DNA of 64,000 nt from Apostichopus japonicus (GCF_037975245.1 NC_092564.1:29000984-29064983), one strand, 5' to 3'. Shown: positions 22,697 through 36,031, counted from the stretch's first letter. The notes: generated by a model from the sequence alone, not told the origin. Numbers and translations: made by a program.

Positions 22697-25600
22697 CTGA
22701 GGAGGGCAAAATCAAGGAAGACGAGGTGTGAGCTGTTAATTCATATTTATAAGAACCTCTGTTGTGTTTCTCTTGTCCCTCTTTTTCCAAGACAAGTATC
22801 AGCAGAGGATGAAACCATTCATCACATTGGTCAGTTTAATTTTCTCAATGTGTAATATAATATAATTCATACTGCTGTGTTATATGTGTTTAATATTTAA
22901 TTAACTCATACTTCTTCCATTTGTAATATATATATAAAGGCGGCCATCATGGCATGAAAATATGACATAAAATATTGCAGAAAGACTGTCAAATATACAT
23001 CCCTCTCTCAAGATGGAAAGCAGAAATGTGATAGTGTTAGTTTTGATATAATGTACATGCAGAGGTTCATCATAATAATAATTATATGGATAAATGCATT
23101 ATAGGTTTAATAATTCCTACCAACTTTACACTTGCATATATGTTCAAGCTTCACTGAGATGATAGCAAAGAGCAATAAAAAGTAAAACTTGTAACTCTTG
23201 ACAGGAGGAACTCTAAACAGGTAAATTTGTCAACAACAGGTTCGAAGAAAGACAGGACCCAGTGACAAAAGCTTGTAACGGTTTGTCCAAACCCAGGAAG
23301 GTAGTAATTATTGACCGTCACACACGCCCATTACGATAATTACGACCAATTTGAACTAAAGGCAACTGTACTGCTATCTCTTTGTTTCATAGTCTCTTTT
23401 TAAATTTCTTGTTTGTTAACTCTTCTCTCAACAGTTCAAAGAAGCTTGTCTCATTTAATAACAATGGCTTTTAAGAGTCCAAGGAAGTAGAGGAAAAGAA
23501 TGCCACAAAATGTGACAACTTTACATGGTCCTGGAGTGAATGCTGATTGGTCGAATCATACAGAAGATAAGAGCATTGTACATTAAGCAGGACATGCAGA
23601 ACAACACTGACCACATATCTTGATATGACGTGACATCTCCCTCATTTCAGCCCCCTCTGACGACCAACAATCTCCCATCCTCCACCCCGTCCCAAACCAA
23701 TAAAAAAAATCAATGTGAAGGGGAAATATTACCAGAATTTGTCCCCAAAAAATGTTATTATTCACAAATTTTGGATTTTGTATTCATATTATATAACATT
23801 ATAACAAATATTTGGAATAATAAGTTTGAAAATATTAAGTAAATGTGAGTGCAAGCATGCCAAAAAAAGATAGAAAAAAAAGGAATACATGAAAGCCTGA
23901 AATGTGAGCAGGCACAGGCAAAGCAGTTAATGTGTAGATAAATAAAAGGAGGAAGAATACAGAACCAAAACCAAAAAGAAACCTTATAGAGAAATGAACA
24001 AAAGCACTTTAAGTATTGAGATTTGAGCTGCTTGAATGAAGTGCTTGAATGCAGGAAATTTTTATTGACAACGCACATTTATTGGTTTCTTTTTAACTCC
24101 TACTGTTCTGCTTAAATAGGCCGCACAACGTACGTAAAGGCATTATTGCTTTTATAACCATTTCCACAGCTGTTTGTCTGCACTGGAAAGTGATAACGAA
24201 AAACGGTCAAACCACTTTTTTTTTGAGGGACAAATTAATTTCAAGAGTTATATTTCTTGATTTTTCTACTGCTAAAAAGTGTTAGAGATCCGCCACGGCT
24301 GGATTGTATGCGTTCAACTTGCCAAGATAACTTCCTCCACAGGTTTGGTTAAATTACTGTTAATCAATCATTTCAGTTGCCCTGAATTCTTCTGAAAGCC
24401 TTGGATTCATTAATTACAAAATTTCAATATCAGGAAGACAAACTGTTTTCTCTTTTGGTCTTCATTTGTGCACTTGTACACTCATTTGTGTGTTGAAGTC
24501 ACTCAGACGGACTTGACAAACTTGATGTTGCATAGCAACAAACAGCGCTCTCAGAAGACACTGTGAGTTTCTGTGTGAAACTGTGACTACAATTTGACCA
24601 TACCCTGTCTGATCCCACGAAAATTGCATGTAAGCAGGCACCTGGATAACTGTTAGACAAGATTTGGTGTCATATTACCATCAAATGAATGTTTTCTTAT
24701 TTTTGTGTCTTTATCATTTCTCTGTCTTTCAATTCACAGGGGTTTGAACTTTTGAACCATCCTGATACACCCACAACAACATAATGGCGGTGAAAATTAA
24801 TCCTCCGATGGCACTGTGACGAGAATGCAAAAAATAGTGTTAGAAATGATTGCAATGTTTGAGAAATATGAAGATATATGAAAAACTTCCTAGTGTTTAT
24901 GTAGTTTACACGACTGAATTTCTGTGCCATGCAATAATTACCCGAATTGCAACTGATGTGTCTTAACTTCCAGATTGGGTTTGCTTCTCTTTGGAGTAGT
25001 ACATCCAATTTTTCAATGTTCAGATCAGCACTTTAATTGGAAAATGATAGCCTTTTTTCCGCTTCAAGTTTCCCTTCAAAATGATAAGCACTTCCTTGTT
25101 CTTTTTCTTTGGTTTTAATTTCGCATCAATCATGATGCAGTTGAAATTTCTTGATGTAGTTGAAAACTTTATTTGTCTGTTTTTGCTTTTTCAAAATTTT
25201 GTTGTAAACTGATTGGTTAATGTTTTTCTATAAATATTGAAGACTTCAAAAAAAGAAATTATTCTGCATTTAAAATTATCTGATCATCGGTTTGAACAGC
25301 TGAGTACCACACTAGCATTGTTTTGCTGTTAGCGTGTAAAGGAAAAGCACTTTACAGCATGTGGGTTGTGTTTTTGTCTTTTTAGCTTTGGCATACATCT
25401 TTTCATAGGCCGAAGACATTGACTACTGGCAGTCAAACCTGCAATCAGTAGAGTGCCTGGTAGCAATTCACTACTTGTTTAAATAACCTGTATCGGGTCA
25501 AGTAGCTACTGGATTGTTCCCTAAAAACACTTTAAAGAGTTTTACTTCAGCACTGTCGAAATGGGTGCAATTAGTCTGTAAATATATGATGCTTGGCATG

Positions 25601-28600
25601 GCAAAACATAGATGGGACAGATATTGAGACTTTCATATTTAGAGAGGACAGAAACAAACAAACAAGCAGAGACTTAAAGTTGAATCCAGATGTCCTTTTA
25701 TCACTGAATGGAGAATCGGTTGAGAGAGCATTTCAGAGACGAAGACTGCATTGAAAGCTAAAAGATCTATTTTGTGAAGTAGCATTTAACCTACTACACT
25801 TTATATTCTATTCCGATTACCACCAGGTGAAGGCAATATTATGCAATATTTCCGTACGAAACCCCTGGTGTATTTCTCCCCCTCAACCCAAGCCCAAAGA
25901 GGTGCAACTTCACATGGCTAATTAGCCTGATCACCTCTGTCCCTTTCTGCTATATGAAAAGTAAAGTAAGACATCTTGATACTCTCTTACATTTGATCTT
26001 TCTGTGGTTTTATGAATTTTGCATATTTAATATTCAGGGTGGCATTAACCCCCTTCCCCCCCACTTCCCCACATGCATCGACAATCAATGAAAATGGATG
26101 AAGTAAACAGGGTGAGAGAGAACTTCAGTTGCTACTGATGTTTCTTCTAATAATGTCCTCATAGATAATACGGAAACCTCAAGTCTGCAATATAAATCCA
26201 CCGTGACAAAATGATGATATTTCGGTTGCTTTTATTCTCAAGATGCGCTTTTGTTTTGCTTTTGTTATTAAATTTATTTCCTATACCTGTTGGCCCGGTT
26301 CCATACTATCACAAGAATCTGACAGCGGCGCATCCTGGGCGACCGTGTGGGGAAGGAAAACCAAAACTTGCAACAACATCAACGACAACGACAGAGTAAA
26401 TACAGACTTGTGACAAGTTGTGACAACGTCACAGCAAAATCACATCATTGTAGCATTTCTTTGCTGAACAGCAAAAAAAAATATGCCCAAAAGATGGCTG
26501 AATTAAGAAAGAAAACAGTTTCTCCTTTCTCCCCTCTTTTCGGTCGAGGCAACATCGTAGTTTGGAGAGAAAGTCAAACAATTTTTGGGGATCTAGTTTA
26601 AGGAAATTGAAGAAAGACAGGGTTTAAAGGTGACATGCACTACTGTAATTTGACTAAAATTGGAGCTATATTCCAAGCAGGCAATTTAGAGTAAAGGAGC
26701 TCTTTTCCCCCCATTTTCATTGTGTTTAACTGTTTGTTAGCCAAACACTAAAGCTAGAAACAGTAAAAACATGGTAAAGACTAACGCTAACAGCTAATAT
26801 GGACCATAGTCGGAGGTTAAAACTTCTTCTTTGTGTAATTTCTATCATTTGAACATCGATTATGTTCGTATTTGATATGGTATACATGGTTTGGTTTTTA
26901 ATTGAGATTTTTCAAGCTGAATGCTACTTTAACTGAACAATAAACATACAGTCTGGCAGGATCAGAACCGATGTTTTCAGAAAATCTGGCAAAACTAAAA
27001 TAATATTCTTTGAGAATCTTCTGGGTATTAATTCTCTAAATTATAGTTTCATTATGAATTTATATTCTTATATTTTTTTATCTTTCTGATGTTCAGCAAA
27101 GATACACATATTACCATAAAAACATTTTTTCATGCAAAATGAGGGTGAAAGTGAAGCTTACGAAAACCATATCACTACAAAAAAATAATTTCAAAACAAA
27201 ACACTCAATTGAAAATAAAACAAAAACTACAGGCAAGTCTTTCAAACATGTAAGTTTAGTCGAACCAATCCCAAAACAACTGCAATTTGGGGGTGGGGAT
27301 AGGTGGGGGGTAGAGGTTGGGTAGAACAGCACTGATCAAACCGAGTTCACCAACAAAAGTAAAGCAAAGCATTGATTTATGGCAACTCACATAATAGGTG
27401 ACATGATTTCTACACTTAAAACCAATCACTTTGTGTATTCGTTATAATGAAAAATATATCAAAACAAGCCATAACTGAAAGATATTTGTTTCCGAGTAAG
27501 CTGGCTTTAGTAAGTTGAGATTGATCAATTAATTTGACCTTATCAATGGAAGTTTGTTCAACCTATTGATTTTAACAAGAAGTGCAACTCCAGTGGCATG
27601 TTCAAGTACTAGCTTCAGTGTCAATTTACCCACACAGTTTACTGGGTGGAGTGGGGGGAGGGGGAGGTGGGAGTGGCTAATATCTCAACTTTTCCCCGTA
27701 GCACATGTACTTTCTTGAGGTACATTCACTAATATTACTTGCATAGAACCTAACGGCAGGGATGTCGAGACCATTCGTAAATTTCACCACACTTTAATAA
27801 GTACACATGAATGGTATCTTTACGACTGTCACACCAGGCAAACACCAAACAAAAATTGCCACCCCCCTCCCTTTAATTTCTCTCTTTCTATTACTTAGTG
27901 CTTGTTTTGGATTAATGATGAAGATTTTACAATTTTTCTAAGCAAGGATACTTAAGTTTTTGGCAGCCCATTGGTAGGTGCGGTCAAGAAAATGCTTAAT
28001 CAAATAACATAAAAAAAATTGTTGGGATTGGGGGATAGGCCAGCCAAGCTATTACCTAACTACAGACGAAAAAAAAAGGATGACTTTCTATTCTTAAGTT
28101 AACTGGTACCTTGATCAAACTTTACCATATAATTAGATCTTGATCAATGTTTACAATATAACTATCATTCCAAGAATTTTCAGTTGGCTGGATTTTTTCT
28201 GTTAACTTTTCTCTGCTATGTGAAACAATACACTTTATAGGGTCGTCGAGCTGATACAGGTGGTTTACTCTCGTACCAGTGTTATAGCTTAAATGAAACA
28301 GGACACTGTTTTGCTGGTATGAGACGTGTTAGAACACAACAGGTAGCGTGGGTGCTTTATTCTGTCCTTGTCTACAGTAGCATACCCGTACAACTGCTAT
28401 GTAATCCTACACCAACTTATTACGGTCTTGTCCATGAAATAAAAAACCTTATAAGCTGACATACTACTGAACCTAGTTGGTATACTTTATACTAGTACGC
28501 AAATCATGAACAATCATAAACAGAAATAGGAGGGTGGCTCTGCTCTTCATAATCTAAAAACAAGAGATGCCAAGGTTTAAAAATGTAAGCTCTGGTACCT

Positions 28601-28692
28601 TTAAGAATGTGGACATAATAAATAAATGCAGAGGGGGTGGGGAGAAGAATGGAAGGTAGAAGGGGCCAGAGACAAGGAAAATTCTAACGCAC
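22697..28692. other. Long intron of the adducin-like locus
   Basis: AT-rich, with no supported exon or mobile element recognised. Short frames around 24,700-25,000 and 26,200-26,600 lack splice sites and motifs. Confidence 0.45.
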
Positions 28693-28785
28693 CTGTGTCC
28701 TGCGAGCATCTCCATAAGTTATACCTGCCACAACTTCAGAGATGGGTCCAGGGTGTGTCTTATCCCCAAAACGCTCTTGCCTAAT
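28693..28785 (-). pseudogene. Adducin-like exon: IRQERF...GPISEVVAGI
   Basis: A 31-codon phase-0 exon with acceptor AATTCCAG and donor CAG|GTGCGT. It aligns with the adducin K-I-R-E-Q-N...A-G-P-Q-S-x-x-L-A-G-I-V stretch. It is undamaged. Confidence 0.8.
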
Positions 28786-29657
28786 CTGGAATTCAAAGAG
28801 TAGACAACATCCTTGTTGGTAACATTATAACACTTCTATTCATAGTCTCTCTGCCATCAAGGATGATTAAAAATTCATGCCTTTTGCCACTGCGGTCCTG
28901 GCACCAGCTGCAAGGAGCGTGTGGCGTGAGAGCTAAATGCCTCGTTCTGTTGGAAGCAGGTGTGACCTCATCACTTATTCATTTCTGGCTAATATGATTA
29001 CGAAAACTTCACCGGCAGACACTCTTAGGGACATCTATCAAAGATATCAGAATAACAGAACACATAACAAAGCACTAAGAAGACACATAGCATAACACTA
29101 AGAGAACATTGAATAGTGATACTAAGGAGGAGAGATTTAAGAATGAAAAATTTAAGTGTTTATAAAGTTCTCACAGCAAACTTTTTGAGGCTTGCTAAGG
29201 GTCTGCTGTGTGTAAAATGATCCTGGGTGGGAAGGGGTTGGGGGCGGGATGGAATGGTAATATACACCCACCCCGCTTCAACCTGACATAAAAATACAAA
29301 AGTAATAAATAGCACAACTTAAAAAACTTTCTTGGGTGAACCCTCCCTACATGTGGAAATGGCTCCCTAAATGGGGAGTCCGCTCCCTTCAAGGGGAGAA
29401 CCCTACCTATGTGGGGAGTCCGCTTCAACGAATCCAGGGCCACTGCACCCACTGATACACTTTTACATTATCTTCTTTTTTTTACCACTTTTTCTATAAC
29501 ATACCAGATACATCATTCACTCCTCGGAAGACCGAATTAGGGGAAAGGCGAAAAAATGGGAAAGAAGTGAGAGGAAGGAGAAAGTGGTGACAAATAACAA
29601 AAATAAAACAATCAATTAGAAATAACAGTGTATAACGTCATCAACGTACAGTTTAAC

Positions 29658-29759
29658 CTTCTTCTTGTACTCCTTATGATCTTGTCCCCGTCTTGCAAAC
29701 TGTTGTGGATGGGTGATAGCGACTGCATCATCACTCTTGGGGTCCTTGTCACCTACCCA
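29658..29759 (-). pseudogene. Adducin-like exon: tail start
   Basis: A 34-codon phase-0 exon with acceptor TTTTTCACAG and donor AAG|GTTAAA. It encodes WVGDKDPKSDDAVAITHPQQ followed by FARRGQ and a lysine-rich end. It matches the adducin stretch that follows K-T-K-W and precedes the NKIRE segment. Confidence 0.75.
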
Positions 29760-30134
29760 CTGTGAAAAATGTAACAAGAGAGAAGAGTTGTGGATGACGC
29801 ATAATCACATTGTCCAGAATGGTGACAATTCCCCTTCCCCCTCCACCCCCCCAACCCTTCTATCCTTGTTCTCCCTGTGAAAAGATCAAACATTTGCTAA
29901 ATGAATAGCAAACAAACAAAGGATGACTAATATTCTGATAATTCCATCTGTAGGACATTTTAGATTTAGATTTTTTGTTTCTGAAGTGCTAAAATCAAAA
30001 CATTTTCTTCACATTGGCAAGTGCCTCTTCGATGTCTTGAATTTTAAAAGTCCCCAAATTGCCCAAAAGTAAGAATTCTGTCAAACGGATGATGTGCCTA
30101 CCACCAATTACTTGTCACTACTACTCAGGTGTAT

Positions 30135-30417
30135 CTTTGTCTTGTAGCCCTCGTCTTCCCCTTCCTCTCCCCAGTCGGCGTACTCTTGGGCTACCTCCAC
30201 CTTGGAGTATGTGTTTGGCATGTTCAGCCATTTCGTCTTCTCGCTGGCCTGCCTCCTGTTCAACATCTTGATCGGTGACTCGTATCTGCTCTTCTCAAAT
30301 TCGTTGTCGTAGATGTAGGTGAAGTTGGTGGAGGCGGCTGGGTAGCCGACGTCGCTCTTGGGCTTCAGTTCGTGTCTCACAAACGGCTTGGCAGTAAATG
30401 TAGCCTGTTCTGTAACC
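30135..30417 (-). pseudogene. Adducin-like exon: GYRTGY to EKTKWLN, frameshift and lost donor
   Basis: It opens GYRTGYIY in phase 0 after the acceptor TTGTGACAG. One extra base near 30,393 is then needed to reach the frame KPFVRHELKPKSDV...EKTKWLNMPNTYSKVEV. The length is 283 bp, again one over a multiple of three. The exon should end ...GYKTK in phase 0 before the next exon's W, but the following bases are ATACAC, not GT. Nearby GT sites give the wrong phase and lead to stops. A GT-to-AT donor change fits. Confidence 0.8.
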
Positions 30418-30429
30418 CTGTCACAAAAT

Positions 30430-31490
30430 AAAAAGTTCCTGTGATCAAATTTTTGTGCTGGGTTAAGATAAAATTAAAATAAAATTTGTCACATGTGGGA
30501 TTTTGTTATTCAACCTACAAGTATGAATATACTTTTTAGCATGCAAAATTAAAAAGGTCACAGGATTATCCATATCACCAAAATCACCAAAACAAATATT
30601 GGTCAAATTAGAAGTATAATTAATTTTAATGCAATTTGAATTCACTGCCTCCGTGAATCACTCAACGTGACTACAATTATAAAACAAATGTATTAGTGTT
30701 TCATCGGCATTCTTGCAAAATGAACAAAGTGGAGAATTAACCATTTTCATTTTTATAAAGCAAGCTATTTATGCCTTAAATACGATGTAGAAAACGCAAT
30801 TGTAGATATGCTACTTTGGGGTCATTCAAAGCCGTATAAGGCAGCCTAAAAATCTTATTCCAAACTATTTTCACTGGAAAATTCATAGCTTGCCACTTCA
30901 TAATAGACGACGGGGGCGTGCAGAAACCGGTTATTAGCTTATTATAAACATTTTTGGTTATTTTATGTGTGCACATGCACATATTAAAGTTATTTTCACT
31001 CATTGGGAGCAAAACAGAATCATGCACCCCTCCAATAACTAGGAATGGCGTGAATAATCCCAAAGTACGAAGGAAAAGGAAAATTTCTAACATATATTTT
31101 CGCTTGAAACGTGTTATATGGAATTAACGATCCATCATTTTTAATGAAATCTTTCACATGAATTGTTCTGTGATTTAAAAGATTATACTGGAAAATTACT
31201 TTATTGTTAACCAATATATGACTGCTGTTTAAAATGATTTCATTACCATAATTACTGTCTGGATGATAAAAATTAAACTCAGCCCAAGCCTCACACACTT
31301 CTCTGCAAAAAATATTAGAAATAAAAGAAACTGCCTTCTTATTGAAATTACATTTAAAAAGAAAAGCACCACCGAACTGTTTTAGGTACAAATCAAAAAA
31401 TATTTTCCAGTTTCCTCTCTGAGGGGCTAAATTCCGTTTTACCCAGCTACAGTTTAGACTTTTAATGAAAGATTCAATATCTGTCATATC
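30430..31490 (-). mobile_element. LINE 3' fragment (L1/Tx1-like C-terminal region) in an adducin intron
   Basis: Two minus-strand frames (31,487 to about 31,020, then 31,093 to 30,640 and on) give the region that follows the reverse transcriptase in L1/Tx1-type LINEs. They contain SLNCSWVKR, Trp/Phe/Tyr-rich blocks, then a Cys/His cluster (PLCSFCKNADETLIHLFYNC) and an AKKYIHTC end. The shift between frames shows decay. The reverse transcriptase domain is missing, as expected of a 5'-truncated insertion. It has the same orientation as the host locus and ends just outside the acceptor of the 30,417 exon. Confidence 0.7.
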
Positions 31491-31763
31491 AAAGCCACCA
31501 TCTGAACGAAGCTACCTGCTTATCCACACTGACTTCCTACAACTCACTTCTCACTGAATTATCTCACTTAATAAAGCGCATTCGCTTGGTACGCATATGA
31601 TCAAAAAGCTCATACATTAACTAGCAACACAATCGGTTGGCAATTAGCATTGTAAATGCTTGCTATGTCTGCCCAGATCTTTAAATGCAAATAAGGCTAG
31701 TTTGTCTGCTGCACAGACGTTGCAGGCCAAGTGAGTTGGAATTTTTGCATTTTGAAATCTTAC

Positions 31764-31934
31764 CATATTTTCCAAAAATCTCATCATGGCTTCAAACTCC
31801 AGTTCACCGACCTTCAGTTTGTGTCCTGTCTCACTGACCCCACCTGCGTCCTTGGCAGTCGCTTCGCCGACCTTGTCTCTGACTTCATCCGGTAGGTGGA
31901 TGACATTATCCAGGCCTACGGCTACGGCATGTAT
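31764..31934 (-). pseudogene. Adducin-like exon: neck region
   Basis: An intact 57-codon exon with acceptor GTGACAG and donor ATG|GTAAGA. It starts IHAVAVGLDN and ends GELEFEAMMRFLENM, matching the adducin E-F-E-A-L-M-R-M-L-D-N stretch. Both ends are phase 0. Confidence 0.85.
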
Positions 31935-33198
31935 CTGTCACAAATAATTAGCATACGGTAAAGCGTTTGAATGCAGTTTGTTGTTACATTATAGAACACA
32001 AGTCTTACGAGCGACTCTTTTAATCTCTCTTATTCCTCCTTTGCCGTTTCTCATCGCTGACTTTGTTCTGCTGGTCCTAACACTACTATGGAGATTCTTA
32101 TATATGCCATCTTATATATGCCATACGGGGTGAATCAGCAATTTCAAATAAGAGGACGACAACATCGTACATGATTTGCCAAAGAAACCATCCGTTTGGC
32201 ATTTGTGCTTTAAAAATACAAGACCCAGTCCTTTCTAGCTTAAATCCGGTTTGAACTTTCGTCCTTTTGATGAAACCTTTGAATCCTTCTCAATTGAAGC
32301 ATTTTGTCTTCCATCTCTCTGTCAAGGGACAAAAGAGCTAAATACTGCCATTACAGAACAAGCACAGAAATGCACTTCTCCTTCAACAGGCAAATATTTG
32401 AGCCAACTGTCTGTCTGGGCAATAATACTTCATTTGTTCCTATCCAACAACAAAAATTTGTCGGTCAACAAAACTGGACCAAACTTGGCTATTTGATTAT
32501 TTGCTCTCTAAGGGACAAAACAGATGTCAACTTCTCTATGGTGGATATAACCAATGCCTGGATTCTGCAAAGCACCTTGATAGCAAACAGGCAAAAGCAT
32601 TATGTACAATATGTATGAGGTACAATAGAAGCAATGTGTCACTATCAGGAAAACGGATGTTTGTGTTTATAAGCCTCTTCTCCAAACGATTTGATACAGA
32701 ATCCTGTGGACGCCTGCGGGCACAAGCTGAGCTCATCAAACTTACAAAGACCCTCAGGAGCATCCCAGCTTTCCTTTCATGATGTGAGTGTCATCACATT
32801 TGTATTACTACGCTTTCTGGCCAACGTGAAGTGCGCCGGTGCGGCAATATCTGAAATATACCGCGGAGGATTGGAAAACTGAAGCCTTTCCAAAATCTCA
32901 TCGATCATATTCATAGACTTACTGTTTTAGTATTCTGAGCTAATACTCCCTTTTGAATAGATATTTATTCCTCTTGAATGTTATTCAACTTTTATTAGCA
33001 GATTGAATTTGAGTTAGCAGAAATAAATGTTTCAGTTTTTGAGTCGGACTAAATTTATTCCAGTCCTTGCAGCCCGACTGAACTTTATTAACATTAGGCT
33101 GAAACTTGAAAGAAAATATAATTTTATCCCACAGCGATAGGCCTAGGCCTAAATATCCAATAATGGATGTTCAGAACTTGCTGTAGTTATCCAAGAAT

Positions 33199-33700
33199 AT
33201 GGAAAATATTGTTGACCCATCGAAGAAGACCAAGCCTCAAAAATGTGTTATTTATTGGATGAAAGATCAACAAGTTAGTACAGAGTCGGTGATGGACAAA
33301 GAAAATGCAATTGAAAATGCAGTCTGCTTGATAAAGTGGAGAGGAAAGGTGCCGTATTCTAGAAAAATCATCAAAATAAGTGGTATGTTGACCTTTTTTC
33401 TGTTTCATTTCTATGTGCAATCATATGAAACTTTCTGACAGTGGCACAATAACCAAGTTCAACTTCTAATTTTCTCCTGTCTTGTGTATATTTGTGCCCT
33501 ATCATTATTAATTATTTCTATTTGTTTTATGTTCAGAGTACCTTCACAGTATGTGTGGCAGAAACCAGTGGACAGAGCCACAGCCACAAGAGATGAACAA
33601 ACGGTTTGCATACAAGTGCATGAATGCTACAAGATACATGAAATTGAAGAAGCTGTATTTTATTTTTCTTTTGTTTTGTAATTTTATAGTTGTTGAATAA
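33199..33700 (+). CDS. Small two-exon gene nested in an adducin-like intron, unknown function
   Basis: Exon 1 is 33,199-33,382, ending AAGTG|GTATGT; exon 2 is 33,537-33,700, after TTTTATGTTCAG. Joined they give 115 residues in one open frame. The N-terminal part starts MENIVDPSKKTKPQKCVIYW and has KIIKIS at the junction. It resembles the short N-terminal module of some invertebrate BEN-domain-type proteins, but that is a weak impression. The C-terminus is Lys-rich then hydrophobic (LYFIFLLFCNFIVV), which could be a tail anchor or simply T-rich sequence being translated. The stop overlaps an AATAAA signal (33,697-33,702). The start was chosen as the first ATG of the open frame. It is transcribed against the host locus. 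Confidence 0.5.
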
Positions 33701-33829
33701 AAAAGGAGACTTCAGAATTCTGGTTATTCTCATTATTTGTTTGAAGAGTTTTAATCAATAACTAGGACAACAAGCTGGCCAAATTCCTAACTCTCCTTAC
33801 TTGGAACTGATTAGCATACAAGTATTCAA

Positions 33830-34245
33830 TAAGTATTCAAGTAAGTATTCAGAAACCTGTTAAGCCTTCATAAAATAACTAATTAGCATACAAGTATTTG
33901 AATACTAGCGAATAAGTATTCAAGTAACTATAAGTATTCGTCAGAGCCGAATTATTTAAATTAGCGAATACTTATATGTAAATGAGCTAATTATTCAAAT
34001 AGCTATTCCAAATCTACTCGAATACCTATTCGAATACCTATTCGAATACCTATTCGAATACCTTTTTGAATACCTAACAGGTATTCCAATACTTCACTCA
34101 TTTACATATTTTGGCTCTGACGAAGGCTTATAGTATTCGTATTAGTATTGGAATACTTATTTTATACTGTGTGTTATATGGTAAATTTTCTGAATACTAA
34201 GGAAATCTTTTTCGAATACTTATCGAATATATTCGTGTTAGGTAA
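33830..34245. repeat. Palindromic GTATTCGAATAC array
   Basis: The self-complementary unit TATTCGAATACC (12 bp) is repeated head to tail near 34,015-34,070. Looser GTATTC/GAATAC motifs surround it. The block is itself flanked by inverted copies of GTCAGAGCC (about 33,940) and GGCTCTGAC (about 34,114). Confidence 0.75.
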
Positions 34246-35390
34246 GGGTAACGTTATTAGAAAGCAGATAATCCGCTTTGTAACGACATTGTTTGTTACC
34301 CAGACTCGACAAAAAAAACCACACACACACACCGATTGATAAAATTGTAGGTTGACAAAACCCAGACAACCAGCTCTTGATGCTGCAGGGAGAAGAGAGG
34401 ACCAAGTACTCCCATTCCTGCCCATCAACACCCCCCACTTCCCCCACCACTTGTAATCCCAACCCACTAGTAAAGTGTGTTGCTGAACCTTCAAGACAAA
34501 CAAATAGAAAACTCAATTATGACTTTCATAAAAGATCTCTAAGTGAAATTTTTCCCACAGTTTCAACTGGTAGCTTTTCTAAGGATTTACAGTAGCCAAA
34601 AGACCCTGGATTCCAAGGTCAATAATGAAACACATCTCCCAGGTGGGTAACCTTGCCCTTGGGGTCAGACATCAAAAAGAATATAAATAATATATACATC
34701 TCCCTACTATGCCTTAATCTAAATCCATAAATCCGATTTGGAGTCAGCAAGTCGCATCAAGACTAGCAATTATTCCAGTCAAACATACTTTTTCAACCGC
34801 TGTTCTTTTCATTTCATGGAGCAGGCTTTGCTATTGCAGGTGACTTTCTGCTGTTACTCAGAGCCTAGTTTGACTCGGAGAAAAGCAAACAAAAGTTTGT
34901 ACAGAAGCAGAATCTTCAGAGGTGGAGAGAGTTAGAAGAGTGTAATGACTACATAGTGATACAGAAGTAGACTACGCTAATGGCAAAATCAAGTTCCGTG
35001 TAGGCTAGGAGATACAATCATTCCCAAGACAATAAAAATTCCAAATTGATTATATTGTTTGGAAACAGTTTGAAAATTTCAGATAACTTTTCTCAGAGGA
35101 GAGGGTCATAACAAAGATTAACTCAATCCATACCATTTACTTTGTGTTTTGAGTTGACTAATCTTGTCCATTTTCATCCCTCAACCCCCTCCCCCCCCCT
35201 TACCCCATTCCCGGCTCTTTAGAAAACAGCTTAAAAAAGGAAAACTCTGTAAATTTCACAGGTCTCCAAAATATTCTGAAATGGAGGAGAATGAACAAAC
35301 TGTAACATAACCCAGAGAACATTTGGCCTCACACTGCTAAGTTTTACAAGCAATCCGACCACGTTGGACCAAGTCCAGCTAATTCTTCAC

Positions 35391-35619
35391 CTGTATCTCG
35401 CATGCTGCTACACAGTTGAGGGCTAGGAAGTACGCCTCCTCTATGGACCCACCACAGCAGACGATGCCATGGTTATGCAAGAATAGGATCTTGTTTTTGA
35501 TGATTTGATCCTCCTGTTCCTCCTCGACCACGATCCCCGTGTAGTCATAGTGTAGAGATCTCACCACAAATCAAGGCTTCTTGACTCATCGACAAAAGGC
35601 CACACTTCATAGTTGAGAC
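35391..35619 (-). pseudogene. Adducin-like exon: end of aldolase-like head, +1 frameshift
   Basis: The acceptor is CTTGACAG and the donor CAG|GTGAAG. The frame reads VSTMKCGLLSMSQEAL...GEIST, then must shift by one base at about 35,550 to continue YDYTGIVVEEE...HNHGIV...ACEIQ. The exon is 229 bp, one more than a multiple of three, although both neighbours meet it in phase 0. This fits a single inserted base. A few residues before the NHG motif are missing relative to human and fly adducins. Confidence 0.8.
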
Positions 35620-35795
35620 CTGTCAAGATTCAAAGCAAAAAATTCAAAATCCTCCAAATTCTATGACATCTTTGCTTTTAAAGATTTGCTTTGGTCAACA
35701 ACTTGCAGGAAGAGTAATGCTAGGCAAACATATTGAATATTCAAAGAACATTTAAAAATCCTCCATAATCTATGACATCATTGCTTTTAAGGTAG

Positions 35796-35820
35796 TTTTT
35801 TTTTTTTTTTTTTTTTTTTT
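35796..35820. repeat. T25 homopolymer
   Basis: A run of T inside an intron of the adducin-like locus; on the minus strand it reads as poly(A). Slightly diverged direct repeats (35,641-35,685 and 35,752-35,793) precede it. Confidence 0.8.
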
Positions 35821-35980
35821 GTGGTCATCAAATTTATAAAGCCAACTGGGTATTAATCAAAACAAATCGAAATGTGACAAGTCAAGCTAAAGATGTTAAA
35901 GAAAATGATCAAAATCCAAGTAAAGAAAAAAGGAACCTGCTCTAAGAATCATGAGAGTAATTATAAAGGTGGATACTCAC

Positions 35981-36031
35981 AGCAGCGGCTGCCGAAGTGT
36001 GCACATGTTAAATGCATTTAGTACCTGGTCT
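35981..36031 (-). pseudogene. Adducin-like exon: HVHT segment with in-frame TAA
   Basis: The frame reads RPGTKCI, stop, HVHTSAAAA, then a clean donor (GCT|GTGAGT). Human adducins have RPDVKC followed by two hydrophobic residues and HIHT here, so the TAA at 36,008-36,010 replaces a conserved valine or similar residue. Upstream the homology stops at an AAT-repeat tract, so the exon start cannot be fixed. Confidence 0.65.

Noticed and set aside
31020-31487. A 155-codon host gene in the adducin intron
   Set aside because: It matches the C-terminal region of L1/Tx1-like LINEs and is frameshifted.
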